Shown here: positions 32,166 through 45,929 of the stretch, in pieces
Layout: the number at the start of each line of letters is the position of its first letter
Numbering within the stretch: position 1 is the first letter of the stretch
Assembly (NCBI RefSeq): GCF_029962835.1
Contig: NC_080577.1
Location: 2,542,001-2,606,000 of the forward strand
Direction of reading: 5' to 3'
DNA from: Magnolia sinica
Taxonomy: Eukaryota; Streptophyta; Magnoliopsida; Magnoliales; Magnoliaceae
DNA: 64,000 nt
Translations under genes and position numbers: made by a program
The notes under the pieces: generated by a model
The model's input: the letters and a program-made list of their open reading frames with translations, nothing else
Database searches by the model: none
Told to the model about the DNA's origin: nothing

Positions 32166-32510
32166 ATTAGATAGCTAGGATCGTGTCATCTACCTCAAAT
32201 CCATGCTAATATAAATTAATAATGTAAAAATTTATATTTCATATATTTGTATTTAATGTTTTAAATATAAATATTATTTTGTTGGATAAATTATGAAAGG
32301 AATTTGTACATTTTTAGGTTATCTTTGAATAAAGGCATGCTTTCAAAATATTTTAAGTAAAATGCTTAAGGTTTACAGGCCGTCATACACTGTTAGAATT
32401 ATATACGATTTTAAAAAATGTATTTTCAAAATGACAAAAATTGTCCTCGCTTTCTCTCATTCAATTAAACCATCCCTACATGTTTTTGGACCGAGATTGT
32501 CACTGGCTAG
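32166..32510. other. AT-rich spacer
   Basis: Nothing recognised. Strongly AT-rich until about 32440. Confidence 0.5.
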
Positions 32511-32519
32511 TGGATGCTG

Positions 32520-32955
32520 CTCTATGGCCCTAACATGATGTACATGTTTAATCCACGCTGTCCATAAATTTTCCAGCTCATTTTAGGGTATAAGCCCAAA
32601 AACTAGATAAATAAAAATCTCAAGTGGACCACACTATAGGAAACTGTGGTCATTGAGCACCCACCATTGAAAAATTTGTTGAGGGTACAATAGTTTTGGA
32701 TCGAGCATATATCTATGTTTTCCCTTCATCCAGATCTCTGTTACCTAATCAAGGGGTTGAATGGTAAATAAACATTACTGTGGATCCTGGGAGGTTTTTA
32801 ATGGTGGGTGTTCAATCACCACTGTTTTTTTGTGATGTGGTCCACCAAATACTTTGATCTCCCTCATTTCTGGGCTCATGACATAAAATAATCTTGAAAA
32901 ATGGACGGAGGGCATGGATAAAAATAGAAACCATGGAAGGGCCCACTGAACACTG
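32520..32955. repeat. GGCCC fold-back element
   Basis: Arms run from atggccctaacatgatgtac to accatggaagggcccac. Landmarks are aagtggaccacactatagg, cttcatccagatctctgtta and gatgtggtccaccaaatact. Confidence 0.75.
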
Positions 32956-33044
32956 TCCAGTAGGTGCATTCGGGAGGGAGTCCGGGCCAAATCGGATTAG
33001 ATACTGAGTTACTAAGTAGGCTTTTCAAGTACTAAGTAAACTAT

Positions 33045-33450
33045 GGTGGGCCTGTCATGAATGTATGTGGTTTATCGACGCTGTCATATGTTTTTACAAC
33101 TCATTTTAGAGGTTGAGCCCAAAATTGAAGCATATCTAAAGCTTAAGTGGACCACACCACAGGAAATCATGGTAATAGTAATTTCCTAGGCCCCACAGTG
33201 ATGTTTATTTGTGGTCTTACCATTTCACAAGATTACACGGACATCCATGAAGGTAAAACATAAATAACAGCTTGATCCAAATCTTTTGTGGCCCCCAATA
33301 ATTTATCAACAGCAGACTTTCAATTCACATCGTTTCCTGTGATGTGGCCCAATTGAGTTTTGTATATGATTCATTTTTGGGCTAATTCCTAATATTATAT
33401 GATAAATTGTATAGGCACAATGGATAAAATATGTAAATCACGGTGGACCC
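33045..33450. repeat. GGCCC fold-back element (pair with 1205-1570)
   Basis: It is complete on the left (gtgggcctgtcatgaatgta), unlike its partner in the left duplicate, and closes with aatcacggtggaccc. The left border of the segmental duplication appears to lie inside this element at about 33095. Confidence 0.7.
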
Positions 33451-33474
33451 TACAATGTTCCTGAGCTGAGATGA

Positions 33475-33915
33475 CGTTTGTCAAAAATACACTGGGTCCA
33501 CTCATTTATAGAGCTCAATTTAAGTTATCCAACAAAAAACGATCACAAAAAATGAAGCAAATCCAAATCTTAAGTGAGCCACACTAAGAGGAAATTGGGA
33601 GTAAAATGACTAACATTGAAACTTTTCCAGCTAGGCTCTACCTTAATGTTTGTCTGCCATCCAATCTTCTTATAATATTATTCTCAGTACGATGAAGTGA
33701 AACACAAAAAACTTAGTCTTATAAAAAAAATAATAATAATAATTTGTGGCCATGCGAACGTTTCAATAGCAATAATTAAATCCCCACTATTTCATCTCAT
33801 CTGACCCACTTAAATTTTGAATCTTCATTTTTTGTTGCATCTCCTAAAATGATATTACGAAACAGATGGATGGGGTCGATGATTTCCGTGAAAAAATCAC
33901 GATGGCCCCACTTAC
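33475..33915. repeat. GGCCC fold-back element (pair with 1600-2010)
   Basis: Same structure and neighbours as its left-copy partner, with aatcttaagtgagccacact on the left and gacccacttaaattttgaat on the right. Confidence 0.6.
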
Positions 33916-36699
33916 CATCTTCTTTTGCAGGAAATCATGTCCCATTATGAAAATGTCCATTGCTAACTTGTACTTTCATTATCACCACCCAATGTAATTT
34001 TTGGGTTAATCCATCTATAATGGTCCACCTTCTATGTGGTTTGGATTTGTAGTAAATACCATACATGTGGTAGGGAAGGCACAACTATAGTAGTTGTGGT
34101 GCAACATTGAACACAACTAGGCAATGTCATGCCTAGCATAAGAAATTTAAGCCTGATAACTTTTATTATTATTATTACAAACGCACTCGCCATATGAGGA
34201 CTCGTTCGAACGACCCTGGCCACAACTAAGTCATAAAATCGAGCAGAAGTTAATAACTTAGCTATAGATATTAAATCAATTTATATATAAAATTAGAAAA
34301 AATAAATAAATAAATGGGACTATATATATAATTTGATAGCTAATAAGGACAACATATCCATATACGGAATTGCAGTGTATTATATGTTTGACAGTTTATA
34401 TATAGCAATGGATAGGAGCCCCATATTCCACTATCAACTTTAAATTTTTTATATATGTCACCGGGGTTAACAAGCATATTTGTCAAAGATGTTTCATGCT
34501 CTGTTACTTATCTTCACTTGCTCACACGATCAAAATAATAATAGATAAAAATAATTAGTCCAAAACAACATAATTAGATATACAAATTTATTTGCATCCG
34601 TAATCACTAGTTTTACTCTATTAAGAACAAACCTGTGAGAATATTGTCTAAAGTTTAAATAATTCACCACCGGGTATTGTACATGAATCTGGCCCTTTAT
34701 CACATGGCCCACTAATTATTTAGCTCAAAAGTTCGTCTGATCCGCTCATCAACTGAAAGGGGTATATACAGTTGCAAATAAGGTAACAATGGTCCACCTT
34801 CAACGTACATATGTATCAACTTCATGGACAGGCCTCTCTGATGCTTAGGTCAGGATACATCCACCAAGTGGCCCACCAGATGAATGGCTGTTGTGATTCT
34901 TATAGCGTCCTTTGATTGAGGAAGAATCGGTACTAAGTTAGATATCAGGCATTCAATATCCGTACGTGTAGAACTGACGCGTGCGAGATCCAAAACCTTT
35001 CTTGTGTTGATGCCCACGATCGATGCGCCCGGCCCTAAAATTCACACCAGTCAGTTGATCACACCCATTGATCGAAGGACTATTCAGATTTCAAATGGGT
35101 GGTTAGGAAGAAATCCAGCCAGCAACGCACCGAAAACTCGCAAATACCTCTAAATAGATGGCTAGGATCATCAAACAGACTGGTGTGATTTCTTTACCAT
35201 CGAGCATTTGGCACTGGACACGCGGAGGGTTGTTGCTACGCATCGACACGTGTGGGGGCCAGTATGACGTAGGGCCCACATCCACTCCGTCCATAAGGTT
35301 CACCCCATAAAGTTCTAATGGAATACCCAAAAATTTCAGTGCAATCGCAAAGCCAGGCGAGTCACATCACATGGAACAGTTGGGATGGGGAAGCCCACCG
35401 TTCAAACCTTCTAGATTGAGTTATGGGCTTCACTGCATTATTTACATGACATCTAATCCATTCATAAGATGTACCTCGTTATGATGGATGGAATTTCCAA
35501 AAAACAGGCCATTCTAAAAGTCATCTGGGTCAAACGACCTGATTTTACATGCTACGGTCCACATTACTATTGGATCCGCCTATTTTTTGAGATACCATGA
35601 AAACATGAGGGTGATCACATGGTGGACGGAGTGGATGTCCTGCACTGATCATGGTTACGCCCACCCACGTAGTTGTTTATGAGCTTATTATACAAATGTT
35701 GCAGAAGAAAAGGCCTCTTAAATATTCCCTCGATCGTTTTTTCTGTTTTTCTCTAGGATTGGGAGAACCAGAGGGTCTAGAGCATTGTCCATCCACACGC
35801 AAACACACGTGCCAATTTGGCGTTCGTGTGCAAGATCCAAGCCCTCCATCGGGCCTTTACACTGATTTGATCTTCAGGCTGAAAAAAACATGCCTCTTCA
35901 GTGCTCAGATGAGCGTCAATGTCCGAAATAAACGGACAATTCAAACAAGATTTTTCTACAGCCATCCATTTATTCTGTACAATGTTGTGGCCCAGATGAG
36001 GAGTGAAACGGCCTGTGCATTAGGTTTGAATATCTAAGCAACATGGCCCAACTGATGTTGGTTCGGATCTCACACATGCGTGTTATGTTGGGCACATGTG
36101 CTTGCATTTGGATGGACGTGGTTTCGTAATCTTTCAAATCATGTTCGAGAAACGTAATTTCTAGGAACAGTGGCGACGGTATCCAGACTTGTAATGGATG
36201 GCAAGGCCATTTTGCAGGAGGCCCCACTTATCCAACGGTCCACAATGACTGCAGATTCGCTAACCAGGAATGAACTGGAATCTATCGTATCATTTATTCT
36301 CCACTGGAGAAAGCTCTCATGCTTGGAGGCGCGTGTTTGTCTGTGGGAATTTTCACGTACGCCTAGATGGATGGAAAGGAACCGTCCACCTCGCGCACGT
36401 GAAAACATGTCAAACGTGTACAAAATCTGAATCGTCCAAAATGCTGCTCGCACTGTACATCTCAGTTTTCATACATCATGTGTAGATTGAAATAGACGAC
36501 TAGCCACCACTGTTTTAGAGTAAGGGTGTTCCGTCCACTTTTTAAGACAAATGCTGTCTATTCGCGGGGGAGAGATCGAAGAGGTGATTCGCGGCCAGAA
36601 CGTCACAAATGTTGAAAGGTTCACTTAGGTCTCCACGTGGGGCTAATAATAAACATACAAGGGACCAAGATCAAGCTGGCCTGCTCACCGAGTTAGAGC

Positions 36700-37502
36700 C
36701 ACACATGAGTTAGATATAGATTGTAGTTCGGTTTTCCTTAATCGTACATTTTTTCAACATACACGCGTGGTCCACCCAATGAACGGATCAGCCTGAGTGT
36801 TGAATCAGAGCATGAATACGGTGGAAACCACCTGATTAATGTCACGGATCTTTCACAGACGTGTGCTGTGACTCACTCTTCAATCTCCCTCGCGAATCGC
36901 CTTGCGCTTGTCTGTGAGTCCATTCTCGGCTTCTACCGCTGGATGGGAAAATATTGTTCGCCGCTGGATACCTATCCTTCAAAGATATAAATCTAAAATC
37001 CACACGGTCCATATAGTAATCTACCATAGATCATGTTATTTAAAATATCATAGTAATATCCAACTTTCAATAATATTTGGTCGTCAGTTCTTTCTGTCCT
37101 ATCATTTATTCAGTTAAAATACGAAGCTAGATGATATTTATATTATGAGTATGCACTAGATTAACGGTCTAGATTCAGATCTCTACGTTCCAATGGTCAT
37201 GCGTTAGGGGACGAAACAACCCCAATGATCCATCGCGCTGAGGGAAAACTACCTAGGTAAGTTTGTTGAACGGTCTATGATTTCATGCAGCGCTAACCCT
37301 CAGATGATAATTCTAACAGCTTGATTTTTTTTATCGTCATCATTCTGATAGGATCCCTCTAATGAACCGCTCAGATTTTACACAAGCTTTCTAGGGTGGT
37401 ACGTGTAAACGTGCGTGTGGAGAGTGCGCGTAAACCTCCGAAAATGCTAGCTTATCTTCTCAGATTTTGAGCGCGAAAGGAAGTCTCTGTAAACGTAAGG
37501 TG

Positions 37503-37536
<34 letters not shown>

Positions 37537-37542
37537 GGAGAA
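36700..37542 (+). promoter_or_regulatory. Proximal upstream region and (GA)n leader of the transporter gene
   Basis: A (GA)n tract at about 37502-37530 lies immediately before the start codon and probably falls in the 5' UTR. I see no convincing TATA box within 100 bases, which is common for plant housekeeping and plastid-protein genes. The stretch 36710-37405 is absent from the left duplicate. Confidence 0.45.
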
Positions 37543-40500
37543 ATGCAAACCCTAACACTCTGTGAGAGCGTGTTTAGGGCAAAATTACATCCTTCGGATG
37601 GAAAACCCTTGAAATCTCTGAATTCATCTCTCCCTGCTTCTCTCTCTCTGAAGAAATCGAAGCATTCTCATGAGAATTCCCGTCTCCGTTCGTCGAGGTA
37701 TCTTCGATTTTCACTCTCTTTCACTTATTTCTCAATGATTTTGCATTTTCCGCCTTTTCAGATTCTAGAAATTCTTTTCAATTATTATTATTTTACTTGT
37801 CTAAGGGTGCGTTTGGTTGCACCGCATGTCCTGATATTTTGATCGAATTTGGTCGAATTTCAGTGGAATTTAGTTAAAGGGGGTTGTTATATCCTGTGCA
37901 CCGTGCGCATTTGTAGTTACCGTGTGCCCCCACAGAATCAGAGACGTGGCACAAGGATCTGGCTATTGGACCGATTATCTGGTGGGCCCCCTGTGGATAG
38001 ACTGCATTTTCAAAATCACACGAATTGAAATTTCCTAGCTATCTGATCAGTTGATATTTTCTTCTGATGGGTGTGAATCCTTCGCACATTTGGACGGTTG
38101 AGATTGTCTAATCCATGGTGGTGCGCACTAGTGGAGTGGTCTGGAGAGCTAGACTGTTGTGCTACATGTCTGATTCTTGTTGGAGCACATGATAAGTGGC
38201 GTTGTGCAAGGTGCATATGTTAGATTTTTACTTAGTTCCACCATTCCTTCCTCAATGATTTCATTGAATACAAATGAAATTTTGTGCAGGTATTCAAGTC
38301 CACAGACTCAATATGCAAATGTTGATGAGGATTTGCTTTGGAAATTTCCCCGATCGTCTGCAGCTGATCTGCAATCCTGTGTATTTTTTACTTTTCCTTT
38401 GAACTACCCAATCACTATCTGTACTTTGCTGTTTGTTTCGAAGAAGCCCTACATTTACTTTTTTCGGTTGTAATAAGCATGATCTGTTAGCATGCTCTGA
38501 AAGCTAGATTGTTAGACGTATATAAGACCTCCCTGTCTCTGATTCTGGTTTTGTACCAAATTGCACCCCTGTAATTCTCTTTCTTTAAGAGGAAATATAC
38601 CGTGTTTGGTGGGGTACTGATTTGCACTTGCAACCATACAGGCGTGCCCCACCTTTTCATGAACCAGACCAATCATCATCTAGTGGTCCATCACAATTGG
38701 ACCACGCCCCAATAATCTCCCCCATCAGAAAATCTTAACCACCTGATCAGTGGATTTCTCTCTCTTTGAGTGTGCACCATTATCCCAAAATGTCCATTTA
38801 CAGTCAAACAATCAGAGAGTTAGGATTATCTGATGGAAGAGACTTTCTGCAGCACTGGTCCATCTTTAACGGGGACCACAAACAGAGTGGTCTGGATCAC
38901 TGAATGGTGGAGCCTACCTCTACAGTTATTAGACCAAACAAAAGCACCGTTGATCTTGAGCATAGAATTGTGATGTGGGCATGTTCTTCTTGGTCTAATA
39001 TACCACTACATTAGCTCTGACCTGCATATGTTGAGGCTGTTTGCACAATAGGAACTCATGTCCATTGATTGTACTACTTACGAGTCACGAGTATTTTGAC
39101 TTGCATAAGTTGAGGGTGTTATGATAAGACTGCATGGATCGATGTGCTTCCCATACCAGATCTCATTGGGTGCTCTGTTCAAGTCTCAGGGCAGTGCCTT
39201 AAGTGAACATTGATGGTTACTTGGTTTAACTGCTTGGTTGCAGGAGCTCAGTTCCATATTTGACTTGTAGTATTTGAAATTTTGTATATGGATATGCAGT
39301 TGAGGGAAATTAGTATTTTCCTTTGCATGCTGATAACCATTTCTATTTCCAAATACTATGATACATTGATGTGGTAATCTATCTAATCATAATGGCACTG
39401 CTAGCATTTGTTTTGGTGTTAAGACAGTTTTAATATGGCTGCAGGAGCTCAGATTCCTTGATGATAAGAGTAGCAATTCAAAATATCTTGCAGATAGTAG
39501 CCCAAGGAGTGAAGCCCCCTCATCCACGTCTTTGGAGCATGATGCTTCTCCAATTTCTAGTGCGTCATTTCATAATTGGCTAAAACTTGCAGCTCTCTTT
39601 GGATTGCTGACTTTTCAAGGCACTCAACAGGCAATGGCTGGTTCAGAGTTTGTTAGTGGGATGCAATCCATTCCTTACATAGGGGATCTTGGTGACATTA
39701 GTACAGGTTTTGCTTCGGTTAGGAAAACCTCCTTGTAGCTTTTAATGCCAATTTTGTATTTATAATAGTTTCCAAATCATCATGTATGCATTCTATCTTG
39801 AAATGCCATTAGAACTTATAGTAACTTCGGTAGAAATTTAATTGGGATTTGCCCATTTGGTATGAATAAACCGATGTGCGCTAGTACACAGATCCAATTG
39901 GATTAAATACCAATTACAAGAATTAATAATGATAGAATACCCCCAATCTCTTTTCTTAAAAGATAAATCAGATGCGTATGATACACTGTAAGATTGTGCA
40001 AAGAATCTGTTGATAAAGATACAAACATACACTGAATGCCCTCAAATTGATAAAGATGGTTCGTAAACAGTTGGTTTATCTACCAGAATTGAATGGGGTA
40101 TATTTGTGTATAAATAATATCCAACCTGTCCAGATAGATACCCCCATCATAAATATTGGATACCAAAAAAATCAGGCTAATTCAATTGTCAGGTGGGCCA
40201 CGCCCACCTGAAAACCTCCATATCTACATGGTGGGTCACCTGATGGTTGGATCAACCAGATTTTCAGGTTTCCAATTTTCGTGGAGTGACCAAGCTGAAT
40301 GGATTTGATGACATACACTCAAATGGCAGTTCCTGAGTGTGTTGAAATAGTAACCTATAACATTGGGGTAAAACAGCCAATTTTGCAAAGACAACAGTGC
40401 TAATAGACCTGTGTGGGGGAATCTGTAACTAATCTATCAATCAGAGCAATAATCTGAATGAGAGACGTGTGTGTGCATGCGTGCATGTGTGAGAAATGGT

Positions 40501-43500
40501 CGCCATCCAACCAGTTGGACAAGTAAGTTGCTGCCCACCCACCCACCCACCCACCAAAAAACTTCCAACATGTTGTCTACATCTGATATCCAACTTGCCC
40601 CACTGAGTAGTTTGACCCCACCATGAGGATCACCTTCTGTGAAAACCAGCCCCATTCAGTCATCAGCCAGACTACATTCATATTTTGTTTATCAGTGGCC
40701 ATATGTTGTTTTATATGGTGTGGCCCACCTGATGAGTGGATAGGCTGAATTTTGCACAAGGCGATCCTCATGGTTTGGCCAAACTATTGGATGGGGTTCA
40801 TGTCATACACATTTTAGGTTGGAAGTTATCCACTGATTAGATGGCAACTTACTCGTTCAACAGTTGGACACGAGCATTTCTCTATATATAATGCCAAAAT
40901 TCAAAAAGATATGATCATGAAAGTTTTGAGAAAATAGTTTTGTCAATGTTGCTAGATATGCATGTCTGGCATGGGCATCAGACAATTTTTAAGAAAGACA
41001 GTGGCTTTGTTTCATGGTTCTTGCAAATCTCAATTTACCAATGTGGAAACTAATCCTTTGGAGCAGATTATTTATAAAATTAGTCGAATGACTACCATCA
41101 CCTATTTAATTATATTTATGTTGCAGGCCTTCTTGCTGATATTTTTTTCTGAGCTAGGGGATAAAACATTTTTTATAGCGGTAAGTATTTACCTAGTTCT
41201 CTTTATGCTAATTCATTACCATGTATAATGTTTGACATTGAGGTAATGAAGAAACACATCAAATTCAATTAGGATTTCTATAGTTTTCAAAGTGATTTGC
41301 ATGGAGAACTGTATATGTATGTCTGCACAGGTTTGTACATGCATGCTTCATGAATTTTATACATGCTCAGAATAATCCAATAACTGTAGCAACTTAAGAA
41401 GAACTCCTTTCTGACAAGGTCTTGTTGGTTTTCAGTTTTCACACATGACTCGATGAATTAAATGCCATGGTTTTAGATTTTTTTAATCTTTATTTTGGAA
41501 AAGCAGAGTATTGCAACAGTACTCCCAAGATAAAATAAACTCACACTAAATCCATCACTGAGTGAAGAGTAGGAACAGCTCAAGAAGTTTCTCATTTTAT
41601 AATTTCAATCTAAAATGTTTAATGTGCCAGTACCACTTAGTTACCTTCTGTGCATTGTTTTGTGACACTTTCTAATCTTGAATCTGGATTATCTTTCTCC
41701 CGTTCTTGATAATATTAGATTAAACTCTTTTACAAAATGCTTTGAAAAAGAGTAATACCGACATTTCTATATCCAAAGTTGAAACATAACCCCTACTAAT
41801 TTGTGTTGTTTTCCTTATTCCTTGACCAGGCACTTTTGGCAGCTAGGAATTCTGGAGCTGTTGTTTTCATTGGGACATTTGGCGCGCTTGCGTAAGTTAT
41901 TATGTGAAACTTAATGGTGTTTTTGTGTATTCTTTTTCTTCACAAGCTTATGTAAATGTCTGTTCTTTGATACTGCGCATGCTACTTCAAGAATGTGCTT
42001 TTTTAGCTTCCAAAGCATTCTCAGCTATAACTATAGGAATATAACTCCTAAGGTAGCACACTCATTTAGCCTGGAAACTGGTGTGTCCTATGAGAAATGT
42101 TTAAAATTCAACAACTCATACTTTTTGGACAAGCTGCAAATTTTTATGCCAGTGATGAACATCAACATGCATAGGTTACTAATGTTATGTTTGATGACTG
42201 ATTTGCCTATACAAGTCAAGTGGTATGCCTTATTCACCCATGAGAATGTGTTTGATAAGCATCATAGTCTTTAGAATTCTCCTAAAACCGAGGATGGATT
42301 GTCGTCATTCTCAGTTTCCAACGAAGTAGGAATCTATGTTCTTGAGACTCTAGGTTACATTGGATGCATTATCTAATTCAACTGCAATTCTGCAGTAAAA
42401 AATAGCGGGATGTAACCAAATTGTAATTTCCCTAGCAGTCGCATTAAGGGACTGGGCTCCAAATCTCAATTACATTAATCTCTAGGTGGAGTGGAAAGGT
42501 TTGTAACCGCAATTTGAGGGCCACTTCCTCATTATGAGTACCATGGAACATTACAACTTTTCATCATTTCATCTTCATCCAAATGCAGGCTTAGTGAACA
42601 GATTCACTATTTCTGGAAACTATCATCTTTATAATACTCTTGATATCTTTTCCCCGATAAAATCGTCAACTCTTTGATTATAATCAACCAATGTAATAGG
42701 CTATTGGATAGAGCTTGATTGCACTCAACCTATGTAATAGTCGATTACATTGTGCCTCTGGGAGTTTTGTGCTCTGATTGCAGGTCCCCAGCCCATAAAG
42801 GAGGACGGTTGCGTCAGTCTGACAGCTGGTGTCAAACTTATGCCATGGCATCATGAATCCGAACAATATGACCTTCTGAAATCATGCTAGGGTGTTATGT
42901 CTAACCCTTGATTGAGTGGAATGGTGGAGCATGATTCATGTAGCCGACCCCAATTAATTGGGATAAGGCTTAAATGATGATGATGATCTTTTCCTGGAAA
43001 AACGGCAACCGAATACTTCTGCCTTTCTCATGGACAACGGGATCTGTTATGACACGAATTGCACTCTAGCTGCAATGGTACAAATATTCTTGTTGGCTAT
43101 GGAAGTGGTACAGGACCCATGTTTCCTCCATTGAAGCTGGTGGCTGGGTTGTTTGAATTTGAATTTTTATTTTTTCCCCTTCATGAAGATTACAGAAGCA
43201 ATTTCATTGAACATCGAAATTTTAAGCTCCATTGGACAGGAAGAGTAATGTCTTTAGATACTTAAGCAGAAAAAAATCTTTATTTGATCCATATCACATG
43301 TCCAGAGATTGGGTTTCTGTTGTTACCTGAGAATAAAAGTTGTCTTTATCATGGACAGGGCAATGACTATTATATCTGTTGTTCTTGGCCGCACCTTCCA
43401 TTACATTGATGATATCCTTCCATTCAGGTAATTTAACTGCACTTCTCATATGATGATAACTTTAGGAATTAGTTAGTGTGCACGGATATTTTTCCACGCC

Positions 43501-45929
43501 AGCTTTTTGTTCAAGAAATTTCTACCCCTGGCTATGTCTAAAATCAATCTATGACTCACAGATTCGGCGAGACAGATTTGCCCATTGATGATATTGCAGC
43601 AGTTTGCCTTTTGGTAAGTTTGGTGAAGCGCACATACGCACCTGCACTCCATTTCAGGAATGTACACCTATCACGAACAACCCCCACCCATCATGCAAGT
43701 GCATGCACATCAATTACCTATGCTTGATGGAAACATCAGAAGGATGCTTATCTCTGGCAATTGCAGGTATATTTTGGGGTTTCCACCTTGGTTGAAGCCG
43801 CTTCAAGTGACGGTTTGAAAGCAGAAGAAGAACAAAAGGAGGTGGAAGCATTTAACTTACCGTCTCTTCCCACTTTCATTAATGACATTTATTTTGAGCA
43901 AGTTAAATAGCCCATTTCTCTTTACATAATGATAAGTTAATGAATCTTATGGTGGTTCAATAAATAAAAATTTTTAAAAGAATAATAATAGTAACGACAA
44001 CATCAACAACGAATCTTATTTCAGTAATTTTATTTACTTTTTTCAACTTTTCTTATTATGAATTTTTAGTGTGTTTGTCTTGTTCAGATAGATATAAAGG
44101 GGATTACCCACTTCCTTTGTATATTTCTATACTCTTCTATCTTGAAATTTTTTGCTCAAAGTAGAGCCACACCCTGTCGTGATTGTAATATAGCTTGTCT
44201 CCATCTTTGAGTTTTAGCTTTTAGTACCCACCTAAACCTCACACCTGATCTTGAATTTTGATATCAGGCTGAGCTAGCAGTGTCCGACTTTTCAGGAAAT
44301 GGTGCTGGGTTATTGTCAGCTGCTAATACTGTGATTAGTACTTTTGCACTGGTTTTTGTTGCTGAATGGGGTGATAAATCTTTTTTCTCCACAATAGGTG
44401 AGCCTAAAGAAAATGTCTATATGATACTCAGTTAAAAGAAATGGTTTTTATTTTTTTCCCATTAAACCGCACAAGTTACTGGTGGAGCCCAAATTTTGGT
44501 AACTTCAGCCATTGATCTGGTGGGCTTTATCATGGTTTGCCGATCCCCTATCCCCCCTATCAGATGGTCCTACCCATTTTGATGGAAGTAGAACATAACA
44601 TCCCATGGTCCACATTTAGTGGGGGCCCATTCAGACTGTTGGGATAATCAGATGGATACATTTTTGGGTGTCCATCATCCACCATGGAGCCCACCATACA
44701 AAAAATTAGTCTTGCCAAGCGGTGTGCTCCTGTGTAGTTTATGGGGGCTGCGGCAAGCAAATGCTCAATCAATAATATTATGTGTTGCCTCCAAAAAGAG
44801 CTGTCTTTTGGATTGTCGAATGGGTTAATCCCGAAGTTCTCTCGTCTTCTCTTTGCAGCACTTGCTGCAGCTTCTTCACCTCTTGGAGTCATTGGAGGAG
44901 CGCTGGCCGGTCATGCTGTTGCTACTTTGGTAGTGCCAAATTTTGAAATTGCCATTCATTCCACTCTAGAATTGAGCAACTAAATTGGTGTATTCATTTT
45001 CCTTTAGATTTAGTTAAGCATGAAATCACAAGATCATTTCTTCTCGTGCAGGTTGCCGTCTTGGGGGGTTCTTTATTGGGTACATTCTTCTCTGAGAAGG
45101 TGAGCTCTAGCTTTTGATCACAAGTTGACTTCAACCAGCTATGCAATGAGGCTATGATGACGGCTACACTGAAACATTAAACTGCAAAATGGATGGCAGC
45201 CCATCCCCCCACCCCTTTATTTCTGAAGATCACCTGTGGGCCCCACCATGAAGATCACTTGGTTCAAAAATCAGTCTGGTACACTCATCAAGTGGGTCAC
45301 AAAGTCGAAAGCAGTGGATGGGCAACAACCCAATGAATGTACACTCATTAATCACCAGTTTGCTGTCTGCACAATCAGCTCATTGGGCTGAGTTGCATCC
45401 TGGAGATAGTTGGACTTTTCTAACAAGTGGGATTTACCCAAGAGGAGACAGTCGATGAACCCCTACATCATTTTGGGTAATTTTCCCAAAAGCAACGGTG
45501 GGTCAACATTCAACTGAAAACTGGCCCAAGATTGGTGGCTGGGTTTTTCAATCTGGGAGTTTTTGTGGCATGGTCCATCCAAAGTGGAGACCAAAAGAAC
45601 AATGGTCTATAATGAACCATGAACACTGACTGTACAAAAACTGAAAGCCAGAATATACAGTGCTATCCTCATGGCAAGATTCATTCAACTCTAGATTGGG
45701 ACAGATTTCTGGAATTTCTTGCTGATCTGTTTTCATTGCATTCCAAATGCTTATTGAAGGGCTTGTTGACCAGACTATTATTATTTCCAACAGTTACTGA
45801 CATATGGTTTCCTCACATACTGTAAGAATCTAACTTCGACTGCCATAACAAATGCAGGTAATTGCCTATGTGGGGGGATCTCTTTTCCTAGTCTTTGCGG
45901 CGGCAACATTGATTGAGATAGTCAGTTAG
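37543..45929 (+). CDS. GDT1/PAM71-type chloroplast manganese/calcium transporter, 12 exons
   Basis: Member of the UPF0016/GDT1 family of Mn2+/Ca2+ cation/proton exchangers. Exons by splice sites and phase: 37543-37697, 38290-38380, 39445-39717, 41127-41180, 41830-41891, 43360-43427, 43562-43613, 43767-43841, 44268-44397, 44859-44929, 45052-45099, 45858-45929. The predicted length is about 383 residues, as usual for the plastid members. The serine-rich N-terminus (MQTLTLCESVFRAK onward) looks like a transit peptide. The two family signatures are SELGDKTF (about residues 181-188, exon 4) and AEWGDKSF (about 309-316, exon 9), each in a three-helix half. An acidic loop (AEEEQKE) separates the halves. 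Arabidopsis PAM71 and CMT1 are the closest recalled relatives. Oddity: exon 6 is one base short. TIIS is in frame, but VLGRTFHYIDDILPF follows in the next frame (near 43379). This is either a real frameshift or a sequence error. Confidence 0.9.
38720..39440 (+). other. Intron 2 remainder of the transporter gene
   Basis: Non-coding. It contains decayed repeat words near 38670-38720 (gtggtccatcacaattggac) and 38870-38940. No further feature. Confidence 0.45.
40125..40345. repeat. Small inverted repeat in intron 3
   Basis: gtcaggtgggccacgcccacctgaaaa is a compact hairpin at about 40190-40216, with further outward pairing (atcaggctaattc against ggatcaaccagattttcagg). Probably a MITE remnant. Confidence 0.45.
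40500..40865. repeat. Fold-back element C relative in intron 3
   Basis: The left arm ccaaccagttggacaagtaa and gttgc pairs with the right arm gcaacttactcgttcaacag and ttgg. A (CCAC)n run sits at about 40535-40556. The element belongs with the promoter hairpins of the dirigent genes by its end sequence. A transcript of the host gene would carry it as a hairpin in the intron. Confidence 0.65.
42895..42990 (+). mobile_element. Au-type SINE 3' fragment in intron 5
   Basis: The run tgtagccgaccccaattaat and tgggataaggcttaaatg, ending in (ATG)n, is the characteristic 3' part of Au SINEs. The 5' tRNA-like part is not clear, so it is a fragment. Confidence 0.7.
44430..44830. other. Repeat-derived sequence in intron 9
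   Basis: Words such as ctggtggagcccaaattttgg and gtgggggcccattcag, and an inverted pairing around 44500-44700, suggest a degraded GGCCC-type element. The opposing open frames here (44560-44892 minus, 44619-44828 plus) are chance overlaps with exon 10. Confidence 0.4.
45180..45620. other. Repeat-derived sequence in intron 11
   Basis: It contains gtgggccccaccatgaagat, catcaagtgggtcac and later tggcatggtccatcc, which resemble words of other copies in the window. Arms are too diverged to place ends. Confidence 0.35.

Larger units (their letters stand above)
33095..38720 (+). repeat. Right copy of the segmental duplication, containing the transporter promoter
   Basis: Partner of 1205-6330. It includes the fold-backs at 33095-33915, the AT-rich block to about 34700, the upstream region to 37510, exons 1 and 2 of the transporter gene, and part of intron 2. 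The parts holding the exons have no counterpart in the left copy. Confidence 0.8.
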
